Shown in pieces: positions 1 through 9,550 of a stretch of DNA of 64,000 bases. The notes under the pieces were generated by a model. The model had not been told where the DNA came from, searched no databases, and worked only from the letters and a program-made list of their open reading frames with translations. The translations under genes and the position numbers were made by a program. Origin of the DNA: Microstegium vimineum (taxonomy: Eukaryota > Streptophyta > Magnoliopsida > Poales > Poaceae); the NCBI GenBank assembly GCA_022036555.1, contig CM039128.1:25118719-25182718 (forward strand), given 5' to 3'. How positions within the stretch are numbered: position 1 is the first letter of the stretch; each line of letters begins with the position of its first letter.

Positions 1-408
1 GCTTTGATCATATCAAGTTTAATTGGAGCCAAGTTCACTTTTCCTTTCCTTTTGTTCCTCAGATAGTGTGTCATCTCACAGGAAAGGGGCACATTATTAG
101 TGATTAAGCACCCTGGACAAAAGCACTATGTGAAGAAGAAATTATGTCTGGTAAGGTATTCTTTAGTCGATAGGCCAACACCTTTGAAACCAATTTGTAC
201 AAGACATTGGAAAGGTTGATGGGCTAAAGATCATTCACATTACTGGCTTCTTTACTTTTTGGTATAAGAACTATAACAATGTCATTCCTTTCGTATGGGA
301 AAGGTTCACCATTCAACATAGCTAAGACCTATTTCTTCACTTGACCTCCCATCAGTCCTAGAACCATTTGTAGAAGATAGATGGAACACCTTCGGGGCTA
401 GGGGCATT
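1..408 (-). pseudogene. LINE (L1-type) reverse transcriptase fragment
   Basis: Read on the minus strand, this stretch carries the usual order of plant LINE RT motifs. A segment like PTNAPSPEGVPS comes first, then LAMLNGEPFPYERND, then IVLIPKSKEAS, then NVLYKLVSKVLAYRLK, LPDIISSS, and finally THYLRNKRKGK and IKLDMIK at the window edge. These correspond to the N-terminal fingers region of a non-LTR RT, which would reverse-transcribe LINE RNA at the target site. The copy is dead: there are in-frame stops, at least two frame changes, and a short deletion before CLITNN. It is cut by the window start on its 3' side and by an Athila-like LTR beginning at 409 on its 5' side. The family call is from motif memory only. 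Confidence 0.72.
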
Positions 409-1527
409 TGTTGGTATTTCTTAATGCATACCAAAATAATCCGCAAGTGTACGGAAGTACCACTGTAGCACTTCACCCTCATTAGCACTTTCAGGGTATC
501 ATATTTTCCACTAGGAATAGCGGTATTGGTTGTAGCTAATTCATCCAAGAACAACACAAGGATTGCTAATGAGGGTAGAGAAGGATTCCTATGCCTTTAG
601 GGTCTAAGGATAGATGAACTCTACTATTACTTGTTTACTTCTGGCACTAGAGCGCACTAGTCTGCCAGGCGATACCGGCTTGTAGCTCAACACCATACCC
701 AGACATATAGGAGTGCGAGGGATGGATATGGCTGTAACCACATGCCACCTACCCCTCAACTGTGATAACGAGGCAAAGGAAGGTAGACTCTAGCCTAGAC
801 ACCACATCTATGCTATCGACTACTACTCTAGCGTTGATCAGGGTTATCCATCTTTATTAGGGCTCTCTACTAGAGCATTCATTATGAGAATAGACAATGA
901 ACCCGCAATCAAATAAAGGTAAAGCTTAACTAATCAAAAGACTTAGAACCATAAGAATCACAAACACTTACTAAATACTTGTTGAGGTACAAAGCCAATG
1001 TTCATTGAGGTACAAGCGAGGGAAGGCTACCGATAAGTCCAACACTTCTTCCTTGAACTCTCCCTTGGACTTCTTCCTACTACTTTTCTAGCTAGCTAGG
1101 GCCTAAGCCCATGGAGTGGTGTTGCTCTTGAACTTTTTGGTGGTCTTCTCTTGTGTGTTGTTGTCAAATAAGGAGAGGGAGTCCTCCTTTTATAGGTGGC
1201 GAAGGGAGGTAGATTCCATGGAATATGCTTGATGGCCACACGGAAATAGCAAACCAACCTCAAAATTGCCATCTAGATGCGTTTACCCTAGGTGAAACCA
1301 TCAGAACCGCCATTACAAAGGCGACATAAACCACCATGGCAAAGATGGGGCTAGCACACATTAGTAGGGGTATGTGCATACCCAAGGTGCAACCACACCC
1401 TATGTAGCTCCTCTCAGCCCGTTTTTTGCTCTGGTGGGGCCTCTAGAGTACGGGAGGTACACCTACAAAGTTTTAGCCCATTTGGGGAAGGCTTGATTTG
1501 CATTTTGGACTTTTTATCCACCTAACA
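409..1527 (-). mobile_element. Athila-like LTR, minus strand (3' or solo LTR)
   Basis: On the minus strand the segment ends with AAATACCAACA, identical to the last 11 bases of the Athila LTR at 45499-46897. The preceding motif GTGAAGTGCTACA is also shared. The proposed other end reads TGTTAGGTGG on the minus strand (plus-strand CCACCTAACA, ending 1527). Host LINE sequence lies directly against the 409 side, so this is a 3' or solo LTR. No matching five-base target duplication is visible at 1528, so the right boundary is tentative and a deletion there is possible. Confidence 0.5.
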
Positions 1528-1574
1528 GGGCCTTGATTTGCCTGGTAATAAGTGGCTTGCTCCCTAGTGTTTGG

Positions 1575-1744
1575 TTTATTGATCCATCATAAGAAAGTAA
1601 TCAATATTTTTTGATAGTCCTTTCCTATGGTAAAATTATAAATAACGATACCTAGAATACTCTTGGTAAAGTGCTACAATGGTATATCTGTGTGCTCGTA
1701 GAATTTCATATATTTCTAAGTCATATTAATACCATAAGAATTTC
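1575..1744 (+). mobile_element. 3' tail of a second Athila-like LTR
   Basis: The stretch matches, with many substitutions, the last 170 or so bases of the LTR ending at 46897. Shared landmarks in order are TTGATCCATCATA, TACCTAGAATACTC, GTAAAGTGCTACAA and ATCTGTGTGCTCG. It lies in the orientation opposite to the LTR at 409-1527 and is followed directly by a decayed primer site. It is a fragment; the front of this LTR is missing. The short piece 1528-1574 is unassigned. Confidence 0.55.
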
Positions 1745-1762
1745 TGGTACCATTGTTGGGGA
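1745..1762 (+). other. Decayed primer-binding site (tRNA-Asp type)
   Basis: The sequence TGGTACCATTGTTGGGGA aligns without gaps to the Athila-type site TGGCGCCGTTGCCGGGGA, which is complementary to the 3' end of plant tRNA-Asp. All five differences are C to T or G to A. The position just inside an LTR tail supports the call. Confidence 0.55.
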
Positions 1763-2099
1763 CTATGGTTCTTGGTGATGACGTTTAGAAATGTCAATAG
1801 CTGGTATTACATTCTATCTGATTTTAGTCATTTAATTCCTTAGTAGATCGATTTAGCTCTTTGATCCTGAGACTCTACCCTTTTACTTGGTGGCTCTATG
1901 GACCAGAGGCTCTGTAGTTTGATAGTTTGTGCAAAGTTTTTTTTTAATTTTTTTTACCAAAAGGGCTATTCAACACCCCTCTAGGCCACTTGATATATCA
2001 ATTTGTAACAAAGCTAGGCCGTGTTTGGCTAAGTCAGCTCAAATGACCAGTATTGAATTGAATTCTATAAATATATCTCTCCCACTACCACCGATAGTC
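1763..2099. other. Unassigned AT-rich stretch
   Basis: No coding or terminal-repeat structure is recognised. It holds T-rich runs near 1938-1958 and a GGCCGTGTTTGGCTAAG segment near 2018 that resembles the ends of small grass DNA transposons. No matching inverted end was found, so no element is called. It may be interior of the Athila-like fragment or target DNA of the Tat element beginning at 2100. Confidence 0.3.
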
Positions 2100-2545
2100 T
2101 GCCATGGGGTTACCCGAGACAGTAGTTCGTGCCTCGGCGAATAGTGAAACCTTGGTGGTTGGACACGCGGGGACACACGGTTTATACTGGTTCAGGCCCT
2201 CGACAAGGTCGAGTAATAACCCTACGTCCAGTTGAGTTGTCTGTTATTGCTCTTGATCGTAATACAAGGTGTTGTGTGTCGCTCTACGTATCGGGTGTTG
2301 TGCAGTATGTAGGGAACTGTTTTTGGGTGATGTCCTCACCAACCCTTTATAGTCCAGGAACTGGTCGAGGTTACTCTAATCTTACTCGGTTACAAACTTA
2401 GAGTCCTAAGCCGCGCTTCGGTCTTTCTGTCCTTACCGAGTAGAATTCGGTTTCTTCTATTCGTCTTCCTTTGTGGGCCGAGAAAAGGAGGCCCAAAGCT
2501 TAGGTAAGACGGTCTCTAGGTACCCTATAGGATATCCCATCCACA
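2100..2545 (-). mobile_element. Tat-lineage gypsy 3' LTR (446 bp, minus strand)
   Basis: On the minus strand the unit begins TGTGGATGGG, directly after a purine-rich tract (GCTCGGGGGCT, plus strand 2546-2556), and ends CCCCATGGCA. It contains a TATA box and the block around ACGTAGGGTTATTAC typical of grass Tat/RIRE2-like LTRs. A length near 440 bases also fits that group. It is the 3' LTR of the minus-strand element whose integrase and RNase H lie to the right. The 5' LTR is not in the window, so no target duplication can be checked and both ends could move by a few bases. Confidence 0.6.
2343..2352 (-). promoter_or_regulatory. TATA box of the Tat LTR
   Basis: Minus-strand CTATAAAGGG lies within the LTR, about 240 bases before its 3' end. 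It is a good match to a plant TATA box and in the expected orientation for transcription of the minus-strand element. Confidence 0.5.
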
Positions 2546-4828
2546 AGCCCCCGAGCATCTCATGATTTTTCTTCAATATACCGGGTTGCTTTAAAAGCGA
2601 GCCGAGTTTTTTTTGGAGCAAAATCGTGAAATGATCTTCTATGTTCTTCGCCTTGTAATTTTTTGTGCACCTCTGGTGCACTCATTGAGTGTAGCCCCCA
2701 AGCCTCTGGATACTTGGTACAAGTATTCGGAGGATCTGAGAAATGTCTTAGTATTCTGTGTTCTTCGTCTTGTAGTTTTTTGTGCACCTCTGGTGCACTC
2801 ATTGAGTGTATCCCCCGAGCCTCTGGATACTTGGTACAAGTATTCGGAGGATCTAAGAAAAAGGTCTTGTAAGTTAGGTATTTCTAGCCCCTGAGCCTTT
2901 CCCCGAGTTCTTTTATCGTAAAAGAGCTTGGTGGAAGGATCTGAAATATCGTGCTCTTGTCTTCTTCTTATTCACGGGTGGCTACTGTGTCTTCACGAGT
3001 GTGTAGAATCTTGCTTTCACTGTTCGCTTTGGTCAGATTTTTGTCTTTTTCTTTCTCTTCCTTTCTCGTGATTTCTATCTTTTGGTGGTCCTTCCTTGCT
3101 ATAAATTCTGTTGTGCTTGCAGTGATGCCTTGACCCTTAGGGTGCTCCTCTTTCGTCTGATGAATATGCTGCTGAGTGAAACTGAGCAGCCCCCGGGCTT
3201 ATGCCCTACTTCTGGTAGTTGAGCGGGTAGAAGAATTCTTGTGAATGGAGTTAGAGGTAGACTAACTCTTCAGTTAGATTTTCCTGGGAAGTTTGTCGTG
3301 GTAGGCAGAAGAAGTCTTGTGGGGTGGCTTCCATGCCTTCTCTGTCTAACTATTGAACTCCGGGCTATAACCGTTGCCGCTCCCAAGTTGATCCTGGTTG
3401 TGGATGCTTGCACCAAACTCCTACTGGGAAGGCTAGAATTGGAGCTGTCCAATCTCATTTGTTGGGAGTGGTTTTCTGCCTATGATCCGACACTTCTTCA
3501 TTCTTTATGAGGATTCCGGGTTGTTTTGACTTGTAAGGTTTCCGCTCGAGTGTTAGGCCTTCTTTGGTGATAGACCTGATAATCCCTGGCTAAGGCCTTT
3601 ATATCTTGTCACTTGTGGTCTTTTGTTGTAGATGTAGCTTAGCTTGATCTTATCTGGTTGTTGTAAAGTTATCGGCCGAGTTGTTTTTCATAGTCTGCAG
3701 AGCCGTGGATGGTTGTATGGTTGTTCTTGGAATATTCTTATGGATATTCTGTATGGTACTTTGAAGTACTGTCTTTATTGTAGCCGTTTTTCCTTCATCT
3801 GTGTGGTCCTTGTAGAATCTTTTGCTTTTACTTCTTTCTTTATGTATTGTTGCTGTTGTAATCTTTTCTTCATGGACTTGTTGTATGTGCACATGTTATT
3901 CTTCTATAAATAATTGTAGTATGGTTGTCTTGTCCCATGTCCTCTTCCTTCTCTCGCACAGACCTTTGTTGTATCATGGATATTGTAGTTGACGAGCTTG
4001 ACGAGCCCCGGGTTTCTTTCCCTTTCTTGGTTGTAATATGATGAATGGTGTAGTTCTTGTGATAGAAACTAGTAGGTTACTAGTTTCAAGGTAGTACCAT
4101 GCTGTGGGCGGATTTGAGGCAAATGGTCTAGTTCTTGTGATGATGCTATCGCATGTTGCGCTGCTTGATCTTCTAGTGTTCTAGTTCCATGCCTCTAGCT
4201 GATTTCGCGGCCTTGGTTGAAGAAGTATTCCTTGGCCGGTCCTGTGCGATGTCATTTTGGCGCATGCTGTTGTTGATCCGCCTTCTCTCTGTCGAGGACT
4301 GGCGGAACTGTGAATCTTGAATGTCTTCTGGGCTCTGCTTCTACTACCTTTGGCAAATAGGGGTGCCTTGTCTTGTTGGGCGTCTAGCACATCTGAGTTA
4401 TTTGGCTTTGTTTGTATCTTGATTAGCCTTGAATTTGACTGTGTTCCTTATTACTGACTTGTACTAGTTCCTTTCGGCAATGTAACCTTTGTATCTGGTC
4501 TATACTTTCAAAAATATCTATGATGAAACATCAAGGACTTGTTGTCTATATTTTCCGAGTTCTTGTATATGTCTTGTTTGTACTGCTGAGTTCTTTTGTT
4601 CCGCGAGTTGTCTGTATTCTTCAAAAAAAATGTGGTCTAACTGGTTTATATTGTGTTCTGTGATTGGTGTAACTTTTCACTTTCTGTATTTTCCGCCACA
4701 GGTAAATTTCCTTATAAGTCTGCCCCTCTGTTATCCCCTCTCTTTTACCTCGCGGTAAAAGATGTTTTCTCTTTCTCTTGCGAACCCTAACTGCCGCCGC
4801 TGCTCTGATCGTCTTTGCGTCGCCTCGA
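2546..4828 (-). other. Tat element 3' noncoding region
   Basis: This is about 2.3 kb between the 3' LTR and the start of the gene that runs opposite to pol. No protein domain is recognised on either strand. Read on the minus strand it holds repeated purine-rich tracts of the form GCTCGGGGGCT (plus-strand AGCCCCCGAG-like at about 2546, 2692, 2809, 2888 and 3189), a feature of Tat 3' regions. It also holds a two-unit tandem repeat. The last few hundred bases (about 4400-4828) should contain the promoter and 5' leader of the plus-strand gene, but no clear TATA box was seen. Confidence 0.5.
2643..2876. repeat. Tandem repeat, two units of 117 bp with hairpins
   Basis: GTTCTTCG recurs at 2643 and 2760, and the two units are similar throughout. 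Each contains the perfect inverted repeat TGCACC-TCT-GGTGCA, overlapping by two bases with CACTC-ATT-GAGTG (2666-2691 and 2783-2808). Both hairpins are intact in both units. The array lies just inside the Tat 3' LTR. Confidence 0.8.
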
Positions 4829-4977
4829 ATGGTGAAGAAGAACAAGATGAAGAGCAAGGGCAAGGGCAAGGCTGAATTCGTGGACGAAGATACTGTTTTG
4901 GAGCGTATAGATAATCCTGAGTTCATCGAGATGTCATGCCAGATGAAGCAATCTCCTAAGCCGTCTACTCAGGAGGC
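4829..4977 (+). CDS. Antisense gene, first part of exon 1
   Basis: The ATG at 4829 opens a basic N-terminus beginning MVKKNKMKSKGKGK, then an acidic and polar stretch up to the LTR insertion at 4978. The frame also stays open upstream to about 4778 without a better ATG. The last two bases (GC of the target duplication) plus G at 19712 complete one alanine codon, so exon 1 resumes in frame once the inserted LTR and one GAGGC copy are ignored. The basic run could be a nuclear localisation signal; that is inference. Confidence 0.65.
4973..4977. repeat. Target duplication GAGGC, left copy (solo LTR B)
   Basis: GAGGC directly precedes the LTR start TGTAACACCC at 4978. It is repeated at 19707-19711 directly after the LTR end GTGTGACA. 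Confidence 0.9.
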
Positions 4978-5587
4978 TGTAACACCCTAAAAATTGGCAT
5001 TCTTTAAAGTAGCTTAAAAATTGGGTAAATGCATTTTTGTGACCATTTAAACATAGGAAAACTAATTAAGTTTTCATAAAATAAACGATATCATAATGTT
5101 AGAAACATTGTTGTTGCATACATGCTGCTGCATAGTATTTTTGTTTGTCCGGTTTTGTCAAATTTCCAAACTAGAAATTCAAAAGTGTATTTGAAAATAT
5201 TTTTGAAATTCTAGAAATAAAGGAAAAACAAATTCTTTTACCCTCTCCCTCTCTTTCTCCAATATGGCCCGAAGGCCCTTTCTTTCTTTTCCCTCGGCCC
5301 AGTCTTCCCCCCCTCTCTCGGTTTTGGGCCAGGATCCCGAGCGCCGGCCCAACTTCCTCGGCAGCCCAGCGCCAGCGCGCCGTCTGACGTCCCGGCCCCG
5401 CACCTGGCAGGCGGACCCCGCGCGTAAGCCTCACCCCCTCGCTTTCCTTCTTCCTCCCCTCTCCTTTCCTTCCCCGCGTGTCGGCACTTTCCAACTGGCC
5501 GAGGGCGAATCGAGCTCCAATTGCTCCCCTTCCATCACGGCCGCGCCCTCGGGCTATATATATATACCGAGCCCCGCACCCTTTCCG
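4978..5587 (+). mobile_element. Solo LTR B, left part
   Basis: The segment begins TGTAACACCCTAAAA, the same start as the LTRs of elements A and D, and includes a GC-rich promoter-like block. It contains ATATATATATA near 5555-5565, in the position where the related LTRs have a TATA box. It is broken at 5587 by element A and resumes at 17423. The two parts together make about 2.9 kb. No internal region or second LTR of this family follows, and the target duplication matches, so it is a solo LTR produced by LTR-LTR recombination. Confidence 0.85.
5583..5587. repeat. Target duplication TTCCG, left copy (element A)
   Basis: TTCCG precedes the first base of element A and recurs at 17418-17422 directly after its last base. 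Confidence 0.9.
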
Positions 5588-6177
5588 TATAACACCCTAA
5601 AATTTGAATAGCAAATTAGATTTGAATTTGAGTTTAATTTGATTTAATTTAAGTATTTGTGTGAAGCATAGAACTAAATAAATAAAATTAAAATTAATCA
5701 TCATGTTAGGGTTCAACATGTGTGATGCATCTCATGCCCCTGCATTTTTATTGTGTGGCTTGGTTTTCAAAACCCTAGAAAAGATATTCAAAATCTATTT
5801 CTGAAAATTATTTAGAAAATCAAGTTGAAAATAAAAGAAAAATAGAAATCCTTTTCTCTATCTCTCTCTTTCTGGCCTGGTGGCCCAGTCGGCCTGCCTC
5901 TCCCCCCCTTTTCCCTTTCTCCCGAGCAGGCCGGCACCCTCCCCGCGGCCCAGCTCCCTCGGCCCAGTCTGCCCCGCGGCCGCGTCCCTCTCTCCCACTG
6001 ACAGCACTGCCCCGCTGGTCAGCGTTCTTTTCCTCCCTCCTCTCTCTGACAGGGCAGACCCGCCTGTCAGCCCTCTCTTCTCCCTCTCGGGTCCGGACCG
6101 GACTCTGCCGCGACGTCACGCCGCGTTCGTCCCGCGTCCGCGCGCAAGTATCCGCCCCGGACTCCCCTCTGCCTCCC

Positions 6178-6184
6178 ATAAATA
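6178..6184 (+). promoter_or_regulatory. Predicted TATA box, element A 5' LTR
   Basis: ATAAATA in the context CCCATAAATAGCC lies at the downstream edge of a CT-rich and GC-rich block. The same context recurs in the 3' LTR (15298-15304), and TATAAGTA occupies the matching place in LTR D (40141). Transcription would start about 30 bases downstream; that is inference. Confidence 0.55.
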
Positions 6185-7485
6185 GCCGACGCCCTGCGCC
6201 GCCTTTCCCCATCTGCGCCTCGCCTTGCCTCGCCTCACAGACGCAACAGCGCCGCCGCAGAGCTCCGCCGCGATCCGCCAGCGAGCCGCCGCCGTTCCGC
6301 ACCTCTGGACGCTGCAAGCTCGCCGCCGAGTCGCGCTTTGCCTTCATGTAAGTGCAGAACACCTTCTCCCTCCTTTTCCCCTCTCTTTCGTGCACGGGTG
6401 GACCTCACCATCGTGTACAGGGTAACCGTCGCCGCTGCCTCTCGTCGCCGGTCGTCTACAGCTGTCCGCGAGCCTCTCTGAGTGGTCAGGTAGGTTCGCC
6501 GTGCTCCTCTTGTGCTCCCTGAGCCTTTTCCCGATCGGATTAGGGCACCCGAGTCCCTAACCGCCTCGCGCCGCCGTGCGCAGTATGTCCGCCGCCGCGG
6601 TTCACCGCCGTCGGTACTCCCCGCCCCTCTCCGAGCCTCGCCAAGGTCCTAGGAGAGTTCGCCATGCTTCTCTCTCTCTCTCTCCCGGTGCTTTCAGATG
6701 GGAAAACCGAGCACCATAGCTCGGGATCGAGCTACGCCGGCGAGCTTCGCCTCTGCCGATCATGGCCGCCGCCGTGCGCCGCCCAGCCCGGCCACCGCAC
6801 CGCCCATCCCCTCTCTCTCTCACCCCTGGATCTAATCTAATCCATCCATCTCTGATCTAACGGACCAGAACACCCTGTACCCCTTCGCTCTGCCGTTTTG
6901 CTAAAGAGCCCCTCTGTTTTTCCCCTCTGAACCCGCAGTCCTAAGGCGCCCTTGATCTATACGCTTTCCCGTTGGGAAAACGTATTCCCTTTATCAGATC
7001 TGTTTTATTCGAAAATAAAATAAAAACCCTAATTTCAGTTTTGCCACTGATTTTCTAAAGCTTATAATTTGCTCGTTTTAAATCCAAATTGATCCGTTCA
7101 AGTTGCGTTAGATCCGTAATTTTATGCTCTATCCAGTAGTATAGTTTTCACCTATGTTAATTACTTTTGAAAATCAAATAAAATTACCTTGCTAATGCTT
7201 TAATCTTGCCCTTTTCAAAATCCCGTTCAATCTGTAACTTTTTCGTTTTAGATCCGATTAGCGTGATTCTCGCGTCTTCGTGATCGTAATAAAGTTTAGA
7301 TATATTTTATAATCTTTTCAAAGTCTCTTTATTGTTTATGGTGTAATGTTCTGATCATATCTTTGTTGCTTCGTGTATGATTGTTCGGATGATTGCGTGG
7401 TGATGTTGATCGAGTTCAGCCGGTGAGATCTTCGGTGAGCAAGAGTTCTTTGCAGCAAATCAGGATCACCAGGAGCTTTGTGATC

Positions 7486-7494
7486 AAGGCAAGT
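7486..7494 (+). promoter_or_regulatory. Candidate GC-type splice donor in LTR (AAG/GCAAGT)
   Basis: The sequence AAGGCAAGT fits the consensus of the GC-AG class of intron donors. The same site occurs in the 3' LTR (GC at 16298), LTR B (GC at 18506) and LTR D (GC at 41245, AG/GCAAGT). LTR C has AAG/GCAAGC (GC at 26007). No splicing is demonstrated. Confidence 0.3.
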
Positions 7495-8611
7495 TTAACA
7501 TGGGATCATCCTTGTTACCTATTCACCATAATTCAATCTAGTCATATTGCATGTGTCTGGATTTGATTCCTATTAGATCTATACCATAGCTTTGTTATCC
7601 TGTACCTTGTCACCATGGGTTTTCATGCATATGGGTAGCTTTGCTATGCTTTACAATAATGGATCTTGAGATGAATCTTGACTAATGATATATGCAACAA
7701 TGAGATAAAATTGGCTTTTGTAGCAACATGGAATAGGACCCCACTGTAGGGCAAAAGCTGGGATTTTCTAATACAACCACGAGTGCTATATGGCTCTGGC
7801 TTTAGTTGAGTATAAAGTTTGGATTAGCATGCTTGTGGTTCGTGAAAGGCACCTTTGCCGAGCTGGTTATGGGGTATAGCTTGTGTGGGGACCGCTGCAG
7901 GTGGTACCATCGGGGTGTCCCATATTCCCCTTTGCATTGGGTCCGTAGGGTCCGCTACATGTTAGGAAGAGCTTTTGAAAGACTTCATAATGTTCCCTGC
8001 CCACTCACCTCGACAGTGTGATGGGACTAGCTATCCCGGGCATATGGGTAACATGACTTGTGGGTAAAGTGTATAAGCTCTGCAGAGTGTAAATCTATCA
8101 TGATAGCCGTGCTCACGGATACGAGCGGCCTGGAAAACTCACAGTGTAGATGATCATGTTGTTTAATTATTAATGTTGTTTATTAATCTTATCATGTGGT
8201 TATTAATTAGGTTATGCATAATTAAAGCTAAGTGTTGGTAAAACTTGACCAAGTTAAAAGCAACCGCAGTACAGACAGTGTCAACCTTATGAGCTTCATA
8301 ACCCTATGTTACTCTTGCTGAGTACTTTAAGTGCCCACTCTTGCTTTCTCAACCCCTTTAGATGGCTATGAAGACTACCGTGAGGAGTACTAGGCTAGTG
8401 GTCAAGCAGTCGGTGTTCCCTGTGAAGTGGAGCTTCATCACGAGGGTTATCTTTATTTCCGCTGTTATGTTATCTAAATATTATTCGTTATGTAATAAGC
8501 ACTCAGTGATGGTATTATTTAAAGATTTGTCGGCTTATGTGTGTGATTGATCTCTGGGCACACATGAGTTATTCATATTCAATTTTATCCTTAAAATTGG
8601 GTGTGACAAAT

Positions 8612-8623
8612 TGGTATTAGAGC
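8612..8623 (+). other. Primer-binding site, element A (tRNA-iMet)
   Basis: TGGTATTAGAGC, three bases after the LTR end, matches the initiator-Met primer site TGGTATCAGAGC with one C-to-T change. Confidence 0.85.
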
Positions 8624-8800
8624 AAGTGTTGACTGTAGGACGCAAGCCTAGTTAGAATGGTCTTCTTACCTTGTCCTTACCTTCTCTTTTCATGCATACA
8701 TCCTTGCGTATATATTTGCTCAAACTATTTATGCTACACTTGATTTATTCTATTGTGAAAATGTTGTTCTAATCTATCCCTATCTTTGTCATGGATAAAG

Positions 8801-9550
8801 ATGCCTGCCCTTCGCCGATCAGCTCGTCTCAGTTCCAGTGAACGTGTTCCTCCGCAGCAGTTTGCCCCTCCTGAACCACAAGTTACAATGGTGGAATCTC
8901 AGGAAGAACCAGAGGAGGAAATCCAGGAAATATCCAGTAGCGAAGAGTACCATGGGGAAGAGAGCCCCCATGCCCCAAGTGCGGATGTTAATTCCCCTAC
9001 TTCCGATGTTGCCTATGAAGACCTGCCAGAAGAGCCAGGGTGGATTCGCACTAAGTATATCCGAGGAGGAGCGAACAGCAGCTACGCTCACTCCCAGTTG
9101 GTGAATCTTGTGGGAGAATGCCACCCAGGACTTGAAGTTGCAACAATGTACACCTGCAAGGAATACAAGCACCCCCTCGCCAACACCTATTTGAAGGCGA
9201 AGATCTACATCTGTGGGAGTGCTGGTGTGCAAGCAGCCGAACGAGTGGACTATACCTTCCATAGTTGTGTTGCACACCCAACCATAGGAGCAAGTATGAA
9301 GGACGCCGCGTTCTCGGCGTATATGGCCATCCACAACAAGTTCAGAGAAAGGATTGCCAACACCCGACGTCGCTTCATCCCTCGCTTCGATGCGGAGCAA
9401 GGTTGGATCACCGCCGAACCTAACGGTGAAGGTGGTCCCGTCCTCAATGAGCTCGTCGACTTCGTCCAAGAGATGATGAGTATGTGTGGACATCTCCTAG
9501 TAGAAACAATGGAGCTGCGCAAGGAGCTCAAGCACAGTTATCAACAATAG
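8801..9550 (+). CDS. Extra ORF between primer site and gag of element A (249 aa)
   Basis: ATG at 8801 gives a 249-residue protein beginning MPALRRSARL and stopping at TAG (9548-9550). If that stop were a changed CAG, the frame would run on to a TAG at 9608-9610. Residues 1-30 are basic and polar, residues 30-60 are strongly acidic (glutamate runs), and residues 75-220 look like a folded domain. In that domain a beta-rich segment ending in YTFHSCVA is followed by an alanine-rich helix (DAAFSAYMAIHNKF). The last 30 residues look helical. It is not gag: there is no zinc knuckle, and real gag starts at 10245. The beta-beta-alpha pattern faintly recalls a double-stranded-RNA-binding fold, but that is speculation. 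I do not recognise the family. The fragmentary relative D lacks this region because it is 5'-truncated. Confidence 0.6.
   Translation: MPALRRSARLSSSERVPPQQFAPPEPQVTMVESQEEPEEEIQEISSSEEYHGEESPHAPSADVNSPTSDVAYEDLPEEPGWIRTKYIRGGANSSYAHSQLVNLVGECHPGLEVATMYTCKEYKHPLANTYLKAKIYICGSAGVQAAERVDYTFHSCVAHPTIGASMKDAAFSAYMAIHNKFRERIANTRRRFIPRFDAEQGWITAEPNGEGGPVLNELVDFVQEMMSMCGHLLVETMELRKELKHSYQQ

Larger units (their letters stand above)
5588..8608 (+). mobile_element. Element A 5' LTR (3021 bp)
   Basis: The LTR runs from TATAACACCC (a mutated TGTAACACCC) to AAAATTGGGTGTGACA. It is near-identical to 14708-17417 apart from a block of about 308 bases (roughly 6889-7193) that the 3' LTR lacks. A GC-rich block (5880-6830) surrounds the predicted promoter. 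The remaining 3' portion is AT-rich and holds conserved sites discussed under findings. The apparent ORFs in the GC-rich block are not genes. Confidence 0.88.

Noticed and set aside
1528..1532. Target duplication for the minus-strand Athila-like LTR at 409
   Set aside because: The right flank is GGGCC and the left flank is GCATT, so no duplication is seen and the element may be truncated there.
3644..3913. Overlapping 80-90 codon ORFs on both strands in the Tat 3' noncoding region
   Set aside because: They are T-rich, cysteine- and phenylalanine-rich text with no domain and no start context. Composition explains them.
5820..6395. A 191-codon minus-strand ORF, recurring at 14931-15422
   Set aside because: It is antisense to the promoter block of LTR A. 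Its arginine/glycine-rich text reflects CT-rich DNA, and its recurrence is due to the second LTR.
7806..8021. A 71-codon ORF found in each A-type LTR
   Set aside because: It is part of the LTR, has no recognisable domain, and varies in length between copies (16615, 41525).
8361..8550. A 62-codon ORF starting MAMKTTVRSTRLVV, present in three LTRs (also 17171 and 42105)
   Set aside because: Repetition is expected of LTRs. The D copy breaks the frame, and the upstream TTTAG or ATCAG could be chance. No evidence of translation.
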